Assembly (NCBI RefSeq): GCF_003073045.1
Contig: NC_037601.1
Span: 9,721,807 to 9,785,806, forward strand
From: Pomacea canaliculata
Lineage: Eukaryota > Mollusca > Gastropoda > Architaenioglossa > Ampullariidae
Direction of reading: 5' to 3'
Length of the DNA: 64,000 nt
In this document: positions 40,601 through 49,619 of the stretch, piece by piece
Layout: the number at the start of each line of letters is the position of its first letter
Position numbering within the stretch: position 1 is the stretch's first letter
Program-made: the position numbers and the translations under genes
The notes under the pieces: generated by a model
Seen by the model: only the letters and a program-made list of their open reading frames with translations
Database searches by the model: none
Told to the model about the DNA's origin: nothing

Positions 40601-43600
40601 GAGCACATCAAAGTGTCTAAAACAACCCTGCTGGAGAAATCATGTTGAATTGTTGTTTACAATAAGATACTAACCTTGCAGCACTTGTGATAATACTTAT
40701 ACAACTGAGGCAGGCGCCCCATCTCTTCAAATATGTGGGTAAACCTCTGAGTGTCCTCTGTAAAAGATGAAAACACATAGCAGCATCTCTTTGGTTGAAA
40801 TGCATCAAACATCCAACACCCAACATCATCAAACATCAAACATAAGAACATATGTTCATGTACAAGCTTGCGATTTGTTATTTTTCTAATATCATATTTA
40901 TTTCTTAAAATCATATTTTTTTATGTTTTTTGAGCTAATATGAACATAGCTGTATAGTTGTAGGTGACAATTTATCTGCTGCCTCAAAGAATTTCCCACA
41001 TTTAATTTCACTAACTTTATGACTCTGTTTCACTCCCTCGACATCCTTGCAAGAAATAAAGAAAATATGTCAGAATTCCAGTATATGACTAGTTAGAGTT
41101 TACTATAACATCTGGAAGGGTGAAATGGTTTTAAAATCTTCAAAGAGTTAAAAGTCACTAAGAAATTGTCTCACCCAGATTCTGGGAGTTAAAGGCTGCG
41201 ATCAACTGAGGACTGACTAGTGCCTCCAAACGATTTTTGAGTTTCTCTAGGTGCTGGCACTTCTCCATGTAGTCAGGTGTGTCTACCAGTATTTGCTGCA
41301 GATATAGATGGAAAGAAATAACCAACATCAAGGTTAAAAGAAAACATAAGAGACACTGAAGTACTTGTCTGCAAAGGCTTTCACCAAAAGACTGATATGA
41401 TCACCAAGCTATCTTTCCTTTTATGCAATATCCCAAGACACACATTTTGAGTCTATATCATCTTTTACATAAAAAAAAAAATCATGTTTTTGTTCTCATG
41501 TTCTTACATCCATACAGTCGTAATATATACATACATAAAGCATGATTTCATAAGCACATACACTTCTCTCTATAAATAATACTGTATAATTACTCACCAA
41601 ACTTTGCTGCATCCCTGACAGTTTTTCTGTTATCTAAATGACAAGAAAATAGACAAAGCTACAAAAAACTTAATACAGAGGACAAAAGACTGACAGGAAG
41701 AGATCAGTGAAGGAGACTGTGAACTGCATGTTATATTTAAGACATTTAATTTGATTGCACACTTAAGTCTCAGCTCATACATATGCTAGGTAAAAAAAAC
41801 TACTGCATGCCCTGTTCTTACTATTTTAAGTCTGAATCAAAAGTGAAACAATAACCTAAATATAAAGGCATAGTTTTGTCCTGATATGTTCGAAAAATTA
41901 AATAGGAATAATAAGCCATACTAAGAGTCACGACAAACTTTGTGTTTAGAAAATTAAACAGAAAAACAGCTTATGCCACAAAACATAATATTAAATAGTT
42001 TTAGATCCAATATATTTCTATTACGATATCACCTTTTCAATGTCTTGTGACTGAAACACTTCTTCCATATCTGAACTTAGTGTTGTCCAGTTGTCAGCTT
42101 CCTAAGAAGAAAAAAGAGGAAGAAAATAAAACTTCACATATTCTGACAATGTACACTGTTTATTATTACACACATGCATGTTCATGTGTGCATGTGCACA
42201 CAAAAACAACCTAACCTATTTGAACTAACTAGTTTAAGTTCTGAAAGAAACAGCAGCTGGCTGATTAACTATCAGTGCATATCATATTACGATCCTTATT
42301 ATACCACTGCTACTAGCCTGCCTATTATTACTGTTTACAGTATGTTACATAAAACCCTACTGTTTCAAACCTTCAGAGCATCTGATGTCATTTTCATTCG
42401 AGACTTGATTTCATCCAGGGTCAAGAGGGTTTGCATGGACTGCGCAGTATTTTTCTCTACCTGAAGAAAGAAAGATAATCTTAGTAGTGTTTATCTCTAC
42501 CTGAATAATATAAATAGATGATCTGAGCAGCGTTTTTCTCTTCATGTATAAATATAAACAGATGTTCTGAACAGCATTTTGCACTACCTCAAAATGTATA
42601 TATAGATACAAAACCAAGTCAGCAGAAAATTCTTTAAGAGGACACCTGTAGAAGTTTGCTTTGTCAGTTCTTGATTTGAAGTTTAGAGGAATGAGTTCCA
42701 AACTTACACTCTCAATATCCTGTTTCACAGCTCTCATTTGATCCTGCAGTAAAGTTGACTCTTGCTTCACTGCATCCAACTCTCTCACCACCCTGGAAAT
42801 AAGTGTGCTCATATCATGGGCTGCACATCTGTATGCTATGTTATGTTCAACATACATACAGTGTTCAGGGCTTCTGCTTAGGCTAAATTCTTTGGGGTCC
42901 CAGGGACCCCTTCTTCAGATTTTTAAGGGGTCCCTGTTCTTCGCCCAAATTTGAAGGGGACTCCATTGACGAAAACTGAAGGGGTCCTCAGAACTTTTAA
43001 TGCGTACTGTACGCAATTTTTTGCGTAAGCAGAAGCCCTGGTGTTCTTCACAGCTGATAAAGTGGCAGTCGTAGAGAGGCAGTTACACTCATAGTTACTT
43101 GTATGTGTTACTGCCAGAAGCATAGAGAGCAACTTCAGATGATCTTGCAGATGCCACATACCTGGGAAGATTTTGCAAAGCTTGCTGGCTGGCCTCTTCC
43201 AGAATGTTGTTCACTTCCTGAAAATGCAAGAATTTAAACAGCTTAAAGAGTTTGAATAAAAGCATCTGACATCTCATCTCAAACACACACACCTACCTGT
43301 CTCTCACACTTGTACACAGACACAAACACATCCAACATCTTGCTCATGCGTGTACACACACATCCAACACATCTCGTACTTGTGCACACAAACATATATA
43401 TATATTTAGCTTCTTGCTCAGATTTGTACAAAGATATACACAAAATACCACTGGAACTGGCATACAAACATACGCATACTGTGTATGATGTACAATCTCT
43501 CACAATTTAACAAGTAAATGTTTGGTGTATGATGCATAATCTCTCTCGCATGTACATGAAGCCATAAGCAATCTCTTGCACAACTGAACATCTTTTGATG

Positions 43601-44985
43601 GTTGGAAGAATGGAGGAGGGAGGTCAAATATGTTTTTTGAGGCTAAGAGGTTTGGCCTTTAAGAACAACCTACCTGAATAAGCATTTGAAGTTTCATAAC
43701 CATGGTTGTTGCATGTTGCTGTGAACAAACAAACACAAAATGTGACTATTCTGAAACTGCAATTTTTTATCTTGATTTTTACATTATCAATTCCTTAATA
43801 ATAAAGAAACTGTCAACAGTGTAAGCTACACTCATAATCTACACTCTGCAAGTCTCATCATAAATTATCTTCTCTTTGAAATGACAGATGATCAAACTAG
43901 TTTTCAAAGAAACAAGGCAATGTTCTAAGATTGTATGCTTCCACTTTTACTACACAATGGCTTTGTGTAAGCAATCTAACTTACATCAAGAGAAACTCCT
44001 GGCTCCCTCTGACATCGAAAGGCACTGTTCACCCATTCCTTTGCATCAAAATTGTCATCCATAAATTTGGAGTAATCCTAAATGACAGTAAAACCAAAAT
44101 AATTGATGTAACAAAAATGATGCTGATTATTAATACAATAATTTATTGTCCATTAAAACACAAAAATTTTGGAATAAAACTTTTTTCACAGCAAAGCAGA
44201 CAGTATAGTGAGAAAAAAATGAAGATAATTACATGATAATGATAATAAGCATGGGAAAAATTATACATGGTACAGAGAATTATACATAGGAAATATACAA
44301 AAACATATAAAGGAACCAGGAAAATTACATTTACTAGTATAAATCATATTTCTTTTTATTTCATTTGTTTGTCTCTTCAAAATGAGAAACTATCTAATGT
44401 AATCCTTTACAAATGAAGTATACGGATATTGAGCAATTCAATGAATTTAAAAGTGAGTATGAGCCATGTAGGTTAGCTGCTAGATCCTTCGTGTCTTTCA
44501 GTTTCAGTCCACACCACCAATGAAGTCCTACATACGACAAAGTACCCAGCGAACTGATGCTCATGGAGTAAAGTGGGTAGTTTTGAGATGGTTAACAAAG
44601 ATTATAGGGAAAAATATATGAAATAAAATAAATTTTTGGGAGGAGATCAATGAGAGGAACGGGCACGCCTGCCTTTCAGTTGATTGTGAGAATGCAAGAG
44701 AACCAAAAGAGATGGTAAGCTTTGGTGGTAAGATTACAGGAGTGACGATATCCACTGGGCTGATAATGCTGGTGACGGTGAGAATTTCAATGCTTGGAGA
44801 TCCGCCCTTTCTCTCTCGTTTGCTCTCGTTTATTGCTAAACGTCCATGTTAAATACTTCTTTGAATCAGAACACTCGCTGAGACAGTATAAGAATGAAAT
44901 GTATTCTTGCTTTCGGCACGCTGATGAAACTATACAATATCAGACAATCACTTAAGCTTTACAGCTTTAAAATCCATTTTACCAT
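33733..44985 (-). CDS. COG7: Conserved oligomeric Golgi complex subunit 7 (24 coding exons)
   Basis: COG7 belongs to lobe B of the eight-subunit COG tether, which acts on the cytosolic face of the Golgi in retrograde vesicle capture and so in glycosyltransferase recycling. I joined 24 exons with consensus splice sites on the minus strand; every phase matches and the product is 748 residues (human COG7 is about 770). Recognisable stretches include the N-terminus [20 protein letters not shown], the coiled-coil start [50 protein letters not shown] and the C-terminus [17 protein letters not shown]. Helix-rich, no signal peptide or membrane segment, as expected. All exons appear intact. The gene covers 11.3 kb and converges on the receptor gene. 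Exon coordinates are listed separately. Confidence 0.95.
34060..34191 (-). CDS. COG7: COG7 exon 23
   Basis: Completes Glu, then [20 protein letters not shown] to LITDL plus one base; donor GTAGGT. The acceptor (GTAACAG) has little pyrimidine tract, but it gives the correct phase and alignment. Confidence 0.88.
34531..34645 (-). CDS. COG7: COG7 exon 22
   Basis: 38 codons plus one base, [20 protein letters not shown] to LPYTSEQ. Near-identical in pattern to the IGQYIMSLPLNLEPF stretch of COG7. Confidence 0.95.
35365..35448 (-). CDS. COG7: COG7 exon 21
   Basis: 28 codons, [20 protein letters not shown] and APQEYITK, phase 0/0; acceptor TTTACAG, donor GTTTGT. Confidence 0.92.
35612..35631 (+). 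repeat. Short telomere-like CCCTAA run in COG7 intron 20
   Basis: CTAACCCTAACCCTAACCC, three units of the metazoan telomere hexamer on the minus strand orientation. Confidence 0.7.
35878..36008 (-). CDS. COG7: COG7 exon 20
   Basis: Completes Gly, then 43 codons including [20 protein letters not shown] and LSNVSTME; donor GTCAGA. Confidence 0.93.
36276..36379 (-). CDS. COG7: COG7 exon 19
   Basis: Completes Lys, then [20 protein letters not shown] to KKLED plus one base; acceptor TCTCCAG, donor GTAACG. Confidence 0.9.
36521..36620 (-). CDS. COG7: COG7 exon 18
   Basis: Completes Gly, then [19 protein letters not shown] to SWDYSR plus two bases; donor GTAAAC. Confidence 0.9.
37318..37453 (-). 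CDS. COG7: COG7 exon 17
   Basis: 45 codons plus one base, [20 protein letters not shown] to SLRIIQTC; donor GTGAGT. Confidence 0.93.
37601..37636 (+). repeat. 36-nt poly(A) run in COG7 intron 16
   Basis: Uninterrupted A on the plus strand, between exons 17 and 16. No recognisable retroelement body is attached on its 5' side; could be a bare homopolymer expansion. Confidence 0.9.
37759..37824 (-). CDS. COG7: COG7 exon 16
   Basis: 22 codons, [20 protein letters not shown] and YK, phase 0/0; acceptor TTTTACAG, donor GTGCTC. Confidence 0.9.
38045..38119 (-). CDS. COG7: COG7 exon 15
   Basis: 25 codons, [20 protein letters not shown] and SAANM, phase 0/0; donor GTGAGT. Confidence 0.93.
38275..39055 (+). 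mobile_element. L2/CR1-like LINE remnant in COG7 intron 14
   Basis: Antisense to COG7. Shifting frames give [66 protein letters not shown] and QGSVLG, in the order of L2/CR1 reverse transcriptases. It then jumps to the typical 3' end (KCIEL..., ATATAAACCCTATTATTATT). Many stops and frameshifts, and the part between the RT palm and the 3' tail is deleted. Confidence 0.75.
39202..39332 (-). CDS. COG7: COG7 exon 14
   Basis: Completes Asp, then 43 codons including [20 protein letters not shown], close to the family's VDAVYDPYKPYQLKY; donor GTAGGT. Confidence 0.94.
39509..39563 (-). CDS. COG7: COG7 exon 13
   Basis: 18 codons plus one base, [18 protein letters not shown]; acceptor AATCTAG, donor GTGTGC. 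Confidence 0.9.
39894..40052 (-). CDS. COG7: COG7 exon 12
   Basis: 53 codons, [19 protein letters not shown] to LVELKQ, phase 0/0; acceptor TGTGCAG, donor GTTAAA. Confidence 0.9.
40247..40357 (-). CDS. COG7: COG7 exon 11
   Basis: 37 codons, [17 protein letters not shown] to LLHSTWHLQ, phase 0/0; donor GTCCCC is a weak match to consensus but phase and homology agree. Confidence 0.88.
40675..40757 (-). CDS. COG7: COG7 exon 10
   Basis: Completes Glu, then 27 codons [20 protein letters not shown] to HKCCK; acceptor TTTTACAG, donor GTTAGT. Confidence 0.93.
41175..41295 (-). CDS. COG7: COG7 exon 9
   Basis: 40 codons plus one base, [20 protein letters not shown] to AAFNSQNL; acceptor TCTGCAG, donor GTGAGA. 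Confidence 0.93.
41598..41633 (-). CDS. COG7: COG7 exon 8 (36 bp)
   Basis: 12 codons, [12 protein letters not shown], phase 0/0; acceptor CATTTAG, donor GTGAGT. Too short for ORF finding; matches the AKLTGMQNSL segment of the family. Confidence 0.88.
42033..42101 (-). CDS. COG7: COG7 exon 7
   Basis: 23 codons, [19 protein letters not shown] and DIEK, phase 0/0; acceptor TTCTTAG, donor GTGATA. Confidence 0.92.
42371..42460 (-). CDS. COG7: COG7 exon 6
   Basis: 30 codons, [13 protein letters not shown] to TSDALK, phase 0/0; acceptor TTCTTCAG, donor GTTTGA. Its acceptor region is tandemly duplicated in the preceding intron. Confidence 0.9.
42452..42600 (-). repeat. Degenerate ~40-bp tandem repeat containing the COG7 exon 6 acceptor
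   Basis: TCTCTACCTGAA (plus strand) occurs at the exon 6 acceptor (42454) and 40 bases upstream in the intron (42494), with weaker copies near 42533 and 42578. On the minus strand each reads TTCAGGTAGAGA or a decayed form. Confidence 0.7.
42708..42792 (-). CDS. COG7: COG7 exon 5
   Basis: One base plus 28 codons, [19 protein letters not shown] and onward, coiled-coil; donor GTAAGT. Confidence 0.92.
42866..43040. mobile_element. 175-bp MITE in COG7 intron 4
   Basis: Terminal inverted repeats begin CAGGGCTTCTGCTTAGGC at the left; the right end is its complement apart from one base near the inner side. The 5-bp GTGTT flanks both ends (42861-42865 and 43041-43045). The inner part contains further palindromes such as GGGGTCCCAGGGACCCC. 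No coding capacity. CAGGG ends are seen in hAT-type elements, but those make 8-bp duplications, so the superfamily is open. Confidence 0.75.
43162..43217 (-). CDS. COG7: COG7 exon 4
   Basis: 18 codons plus two bases, [18 protein letters not shown](R); acceptor TTTTCAG, donor GTATGT. Confidence 0.92.
43674..43718 (-). CDS. COG7: COG7 exon 3
   Basis: 15 codons, [15 protein letters not shown], phase 0/0, acceptor TTCACAG, donor GTAGGT. Matches the HAATLVMKLQLFIQ stretch of the family. Confidence 0.92.
43985..44077 (-). CDS. COG7: COG7 exon 2
   Basis: 31 codons, phase 0/0, from [10 protein letters not shown] to REPGVSLD; acceptor CATTTAG, donor GTAAGT. Strongest N-terminal match to COG7. Confidence 0.92.
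44983..44985 (-). CDS. COG7: COG7 exon 1: start codon only
   Basis: Minus-strand sequence GGGAACAAAATG is followed directly by GTAAAA, so the coding part of this exon is the ATG alone; 5' UTR extends upstream, to at least about 45060. Exon 2 begins GAT TAC, giving MDYSKF, which matches the known MDFSKF start of COG7. The assignment rests on this match and phase, not on transcript data. Confidence 0.65.
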
Positions 44986-46346
44986 TTTGTTCCCGCAGCA
45001 ACAGTTCTGTTTAGTAAAGTGTCCACATCAGCCTTGTGTGGCAGAGTAGCGCACCTTGAACAAGGAGCGGCAACTCTAGCAGCTTGTATCGCATGACCTA
45101 GTTGTTGTCTCCCTTTATGTCGGGTTTCCAGGTAAAGGGTACGATCCAATTTCTATGGGACTCATATGTTTTTGGAGTTCTGTGCTGCTGTATTGCTGGG
45201 ATTAGTAGAAGTTTTTAGCTTGTCATCCAGTTTTTGAAGTCATCGAGTCATTTAAGTCCGAAAATATTGGAACATCTGTATACATGTATTCTGTACATCT
45301 ATCATTGTCTCAGAGTTGAGAAGTGGTGTACTGATGTGATGATGTACAAAAGAGAGATGTAGACAGTGAAGAAAACAAGATCAAGAAGGGACCTATATAA
45401 CCCTTTAAGAACGATGATGGATGCTGGTAAACAGGACTTCTTGTAAGCATTCCTGCCCGCAAATGGCGATTATATACTGCACGGCAGAAGGTAGAGACAG
45501 AGATGGTTTGTGGGTGTGTGTGGGATCACCGATAGTCTGACGGACTGGAGACTGGTTGACCTCTAGCCTTGCCTTGTCTTTGTCGAAGAAATGGCCTCAC
45601 CAGGAGCCCACGTTACATGTAAAAAGACTTTCAACGAGTGACCTGCATGCAGCCTCCAGCACCTCACAGTTGATTGTGAAACTGTGACTTTTCCTCAACA
45701 GGTGCAGTCTGTGATGTACATGATATACATGGCGACTGTTCAGTCTTTGCCATTAGTACATCAAAATGTGGTCCACACTGCATTGCGGTGTATGTAGTGA
45801 GGTGTTGTTTTCCTAAATCAAAGTGAATTGCATAGACACAGTTTTGCATTGTGCACATTTAGTGCGTATGCTATCATCGTTCGTAAATAGCGTGTCGTAA
45901 AAGAAGTGCTTATCACTTATTTGTTTTCTCAGAGAAATGTGCAGGTCCTTACAGATACTTCGCATATCTTCTCTGTCTCTAAACTAACCATGGAAAATAA
46001 TCTCACTGTTTATATTTTACTATTTAACTTTGGGGAAAAAAAATGGTGTCGATGTGTTGTGGAATGGTTGGAAGCGTTTGTCAGAGTGCGACCGCATGCG
46101 TCTGTGTGTGTGTGTATAGGAGTGTACGCCCACAAAAGAAAAAGAAAATAGAAAGTGAAATTATCGAAACGATTTTTTGAAAAAGACAAATGATAGTTTT
46201 CCATAACAAGTTATTACACTTCCAAAACACCGAAGGGGAATTACTGTAGAAATTGGCCATCATGTATGTTCCGGCTTTGTAGAAAATATAAGAACCTCCG
46301 CTGGAGGTATTAAAATAGTGAAGGATATTATGACTATTTGCTAATC
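44986..46346. other. COG7 5' UTR/promoter and intergenic spacer
   Basis: About the first 100 bases should be COG7 5' UTR and core promoter (minus strand). The rest, up to the 3' end of the upstream gene, shows no coding signal. Confidence 0.5.
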
Positions 46347-46352
46347 TTTAAT
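46347..46352 (-). promoter_or_regulatory. Candidate poly(A) signal of the secreted-protein gene
   Basis: ATTAAA on the minus strand, about 80 bases past the stop codon. Confidence 0.4.
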
Positions 46353-46429
46353 CAAAGAGAGCTTTCTGAACATTAATCATCAGTATGAATGACTGCACTT
46401 CTGTCTCTGTTATCAAGCATCAGCAGATT

Positions 46430-46842
46430 TCAGCCGACTATAGCATCTCCCGTAGAGTGCCTGAGAGTGTTGATGCAGCTCACGACGTCCACTACCGTGC
46501 CCACACAGATGTACACCGTGTACTTCTGTACGTGGGTACTTCCGCGTGGAAATGTGTTTTTACGGTAGACGACGTTCCACTTGTTGGTGTCAGAAGGGCT
46601 GTCGGGGTTGGATCCGAAGCTGTGGGAGCCATAGTACTGGAAAAGGTCGGTGTCCTGGCCAGCAGGTGCGTACACTCCCATGGCATAGCGATCATCGGCA
46701 GTGGAGGCCACGACTGGGTGCGTGTTGGTGTACGTCACCAGCTGACCACTGGTCAGGTGCACGCTGCGGAACACGGTGAACTCGCTGGGCATGTAACCGG
46801 TCGGGGCCTCCATTTGTAGCACAGTGTATGCTGGGATGTCAC
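46430..46842 (-). CDS. Secreted-protein exon 6 with stop
   Basis: 136 codons and TGA. The exon starts with GT, completing a Gly codon, then DIPAYTVLQMEAPTGYMPSE and onward to TLRHSTGDAIVG. Contains DDRYAMGVYAP and WNVVYRKNTFPRG. Confidence 0.88.
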
Positions 46843-49188
46843 CTGAACAGCAGTCTTGAAAATTAGCCACGTTCTCTCTTGTTTGCGTTTGTCTTTAACT
46901 TGATGTTGTCGTCAATGTTGTCAGATGACAGAAGTTTATCAAAAAGTCGATAAGAGATACAATGTAGACCGTAATGTGTAACATTTCACAACGTAAATTG
47001 TAACATTTTACATGTAACAGTCAGATATTGTAACAATGTTTCGTCCATTTAACAGTATAACATCATACAACATTTAACATTGCACCATGTGATGTTCAAA
47101 AGTGTGTTATATATGTTCGTTAGACATGTGCACTGTTTCGCTATCTTTACCTGCCACAGTAAAGGTTGATTGGAAAACCAAGCAGGCTTTGGCCACCCCT
47201 GGGCAGCTAAGTGTGACTGTTTTAGAAAACGGATATTGGTAGGTGTCGATGACGTTGACAGACTCTGGATCGTTCGCCCTCATCCAGAAAGCTGGGAGAA
47301 CCTACATAGTGTATTATTAATGGTATAATTATGGACATTTGTGCAGTAAAATTATAGCACGCTAATAGTATTAATTATATGAGGAGAACCATTCTCGTAA
47401 ATAAAATTCACTTTCTCTCTCACAAACACTCTCACACACACACAAAAGAGAGCAATGCCAAAAAAAAAGGAGGACGTGACGTATTTCTGCTTACCTCCGA
47501 GGTTAGGGTCTTGCCTGCAGCATGTATGTGCCTGATTACTGTTTTGGTCGAGTCTGCTTGACTGTCTGTCCTGCCGCCTCCTTCTGTGGGGTTGAACGCC
47601 TCGCCGTGAGGCACGAAGTTCATCTGAAAGGTAAGCACGACTAAATGGAAAGTGAGGAGGGTACAATCACCTCTGAAAGGTAAGCATGACTAAATGGAAA
47701 GTGAGGAGGGTACAATCACCTCTGAAAGGTAAGCACGACTAAATGGAAGTGAGGAGGGTACAATCACCCCTAAAAGATGAACACGACTCAGTCACATCTA
47801 GTTGTTAATCTCTTAATATTCAGATATTCAAATTTTTCGTTTGGAAGTTTCCCTCACCGCCATCTGCAGCTCTCGCCCGTGGTCCCAAGCGTTGATGAAT
47901 TCGTGGTTGTTCCACACCAGGCTGTCGATGGCACCCCCCATCCTCCGAGAGGCACTGACGAACAGACCGTGACTAGGATCTGACACGGTCCATCGGTTTC
48001 CATAACCCCCTTCAAGGTAGCCCAGGCGGTTTTCTTTGAGCCCAAAGGTCAGGTAGTGTTCCACAGCTCTTTGGTAATCCTTCCCGAACGCGTTATGAAG
48101 ATCACTGTACCTGTGGGAATATTTTCAGTTTTTCAAGCCTTTCAATTCATTTAGAATAAATGAATAATATGAGATTCCTATCAAGTAATAAATCATAAAT
48201 TAATAATGAAAGATTCTTATCAATTAATATATCAGACATTAATCATGCAGATTTGTCCATATAAACAGGAATGTTTATGTTGTGATTTAGTAATCATATG
48301 TAATAGTAAACGTATGACCTGTGACCTATGACTTGGTATTCAATATATGAGTATAAATAATGGCCTTGTAGATAATTTTAATGTTCGTAAAGTGGAAACC
48401 ACCGCCTGTGCTCTAACATTCTCTCACTCGTCCTTGTCAGCAATAACTGTTCTAGCCTGTCCATGTATTGAAGACGAGAACTCACCTGGCCAGGTACTGC
48501 ACAGAGTGGAATTTGCCACAACCCTGCAGCCCCTCATGTATGCCATGTGTCAGCCAGTGATTCTTGGCAGCAGCCGCACTCCTGACCCCAGCCCGCAGCA
48601 CCTCCACGTTGGTGTTGATGTAAAACCTGGGGTCAAACACTTCCGGTGAGGCCAGGTCCACTGCCGCTGAAAAAACAAAACAAAATGAAGCTGAACGAAC
48701 TTTCACTCACTTTACGAACACTTTGCGACATTAGAAGTAATTAAGGTTGGAAAGCGACATCTGTTAACCAGGAAAATAGCGAACGTTTGATCAAGTTCAT
48801 CAAAGTTGTGTATGAAGGGAAGGTCACAGGGAACCAGTGGTTTTGGGGAAAAACATTCGGGACATTTGAATATAGTCAACATACTGAGCTAAATCTTGTG
48901 TCTAAGTTAAAACTGAGTTAAAGTAAAATATAACGGATAAAACTACAGATTATTTTTTTAGTTGAGCGACTTTAAAAAGAACAACCCTTATCAGTGGTCA
49001 ACCTTAAAAATGAAAATGGTTTGTCAACTTTCAAGTTTGATGCTTAATTTAGTTGCCATTCATTTGGATTTTCGGCAGAGTATGAGTAATAATATTTCTC
49101 AATATGTAATTTTCAGCTGAATAGCAGGTTAGTTCGAAACCTCACCTGCCGACACGAAGACCGAGACAACAATTCCCAACAGCAGCAT
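46430..49188 (-). CDS. Secreted or membrane-anchored protein with FDP-Y repeats and a beta-rich C-terminal domain (6 exons)
   Basis: Function unknown. Exons: 49146-49188 (from the chosen ATG), 48486-48666, 47858-48110, 47495-47623, 47151-47301, 46430-46842; all junctions are GT-AG, phases agree and the product is 389 residues. Residues 1-15 form a hydrophobic signal (MLLLGIVVSVFVSA). Next come two ~40-residue units, FDPRFYINTNVEVLRAG...HWLTHGIHEG and YLARYSDL...HYLTFGLKENR, resembling repeats I associate with bacterial surface proteins. The remaining ~250 residues carry HEFINAWDHGRELQ, GEAFNPTEGG, DDRYAMGVYAP and KWNVVYRKNTFPRG, patterns I recall from uncharacterised predicted beta-sandwich proteins. 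The start is uncertain: the frame stays open upstream to a possible acceptor at 49263, including an Arg cluster, so a type II membrane anchor is possible. Confidence 0.8.
47151..47301 (-). CDS. Secreted-protein exon 5
   Basis: 50 codons plus one base, VLPAFWMRANDPESVNVIDT to QSTFTVA; acceptor TATGTAG, donor GTAAAG. Two cysteines (LSCPG, KACLV) could pair. Confidence 0.85.
47361..47411 (+). repeat. 51-bp copy of part of the RTE fragment, in an intron of the secreted-protein gene
   Basis: Starts GCTAATAGTATTAATTATAT and matches 50107-50157 with about five differences in 51 bases. The second copy sits inside the degenerate reverse transcriptase. Either a fragment of another RTE copy or a short duplicated segment. 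Confidence 0.7.
47495..47623 (-). CDS. Secreted-protein exon 4: NPTEGG motif
   Basis: 43 codons, MNFVPHGEAFNPTEGGGRTD to AGKTLTSE, phase 0/0; acceptor CCTTTCAG, donor GTAAGC. The acceptor is the first of several tandem copies of the same site. Confidence 0.85.
47624..47775 (-). repeat. 49-bp tandem repeat carrying the exon 4 acceptor of the secreted-protein gene
   Basis: Copies start at 47624, 47673 and 47722 with a decayed fourth at about 47770. On the minus strand each contains GCTTACCTTTCAG, identical to the functional acceptor at 47624. Confidence 0.92.
47858..48110 (-). CDS. Secreted-protein exon 3: second unit and start of beta domain
   Basis: 84 codons beginning YSDLHNAFGKDYQRAVEHYL and ending HGRELQMA; acceptor TCCCACAG, donor GTGAGG. 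Confidence 0.88.
48486..48666 (-). CDS. Secreted-protein exon 2: first FDP-Y unit
   Basis: 59 codons from AVDLASPEVFDPRFYIN to KFHSVQYLA; acceptor TTTTTTCAG, donor GTGAGT. Contains the HWLTHGIHEG motif. Confidence 0.85.
49146..49188 (-). CDS. Secreted-protein exon 1: signal sequence
   Basis: ATG at 49188-49186 followed by 13 hydrophobic or small codons, then donor GTGAGG in phase 1. The same frame is open from 49262, next to a TTTTCCTGTCAG acceptor, so the exon may extend to 49262 with the true start further upstream. Confidence 0.65.
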
Positions 49189-49619
49189 GGCAAGGGCTGG
49201 AACTTTGGTGCTGGAGACACTGGTGGCCGTGCGCCGCCTGCATGGAATGTCGGGCAAACAATCTGACAGGAAAATAACAACTGTGTGGACTATTTGTGCA
49301 TTGAGTTCATGATCATACTCTCAGACAGGGTCACGACTAGTGATAAGATAAGACGTCGAGCTAATGTCTGAAAAGTTTAATGGTGTTCTTGCAGTTCTTG
49401 GTACAAAAACAATGCACGCAAAAAGCATGCAATTACACTATCCTCTAAAAACAATTGAAAGAACTTAGCTATTAGTATAAAATTAATAAAATCATGATGG
49501 CTGCAGTAAAAGCTGGTTATATATCAGTAACGCTGGAGACGAGTACACGTATATGAGGAAGAATATGTGGGGAGGCAGAACACTTTAAAGAGAAAGAAGT
49601 GGCCGTATACGCAGTTGAA

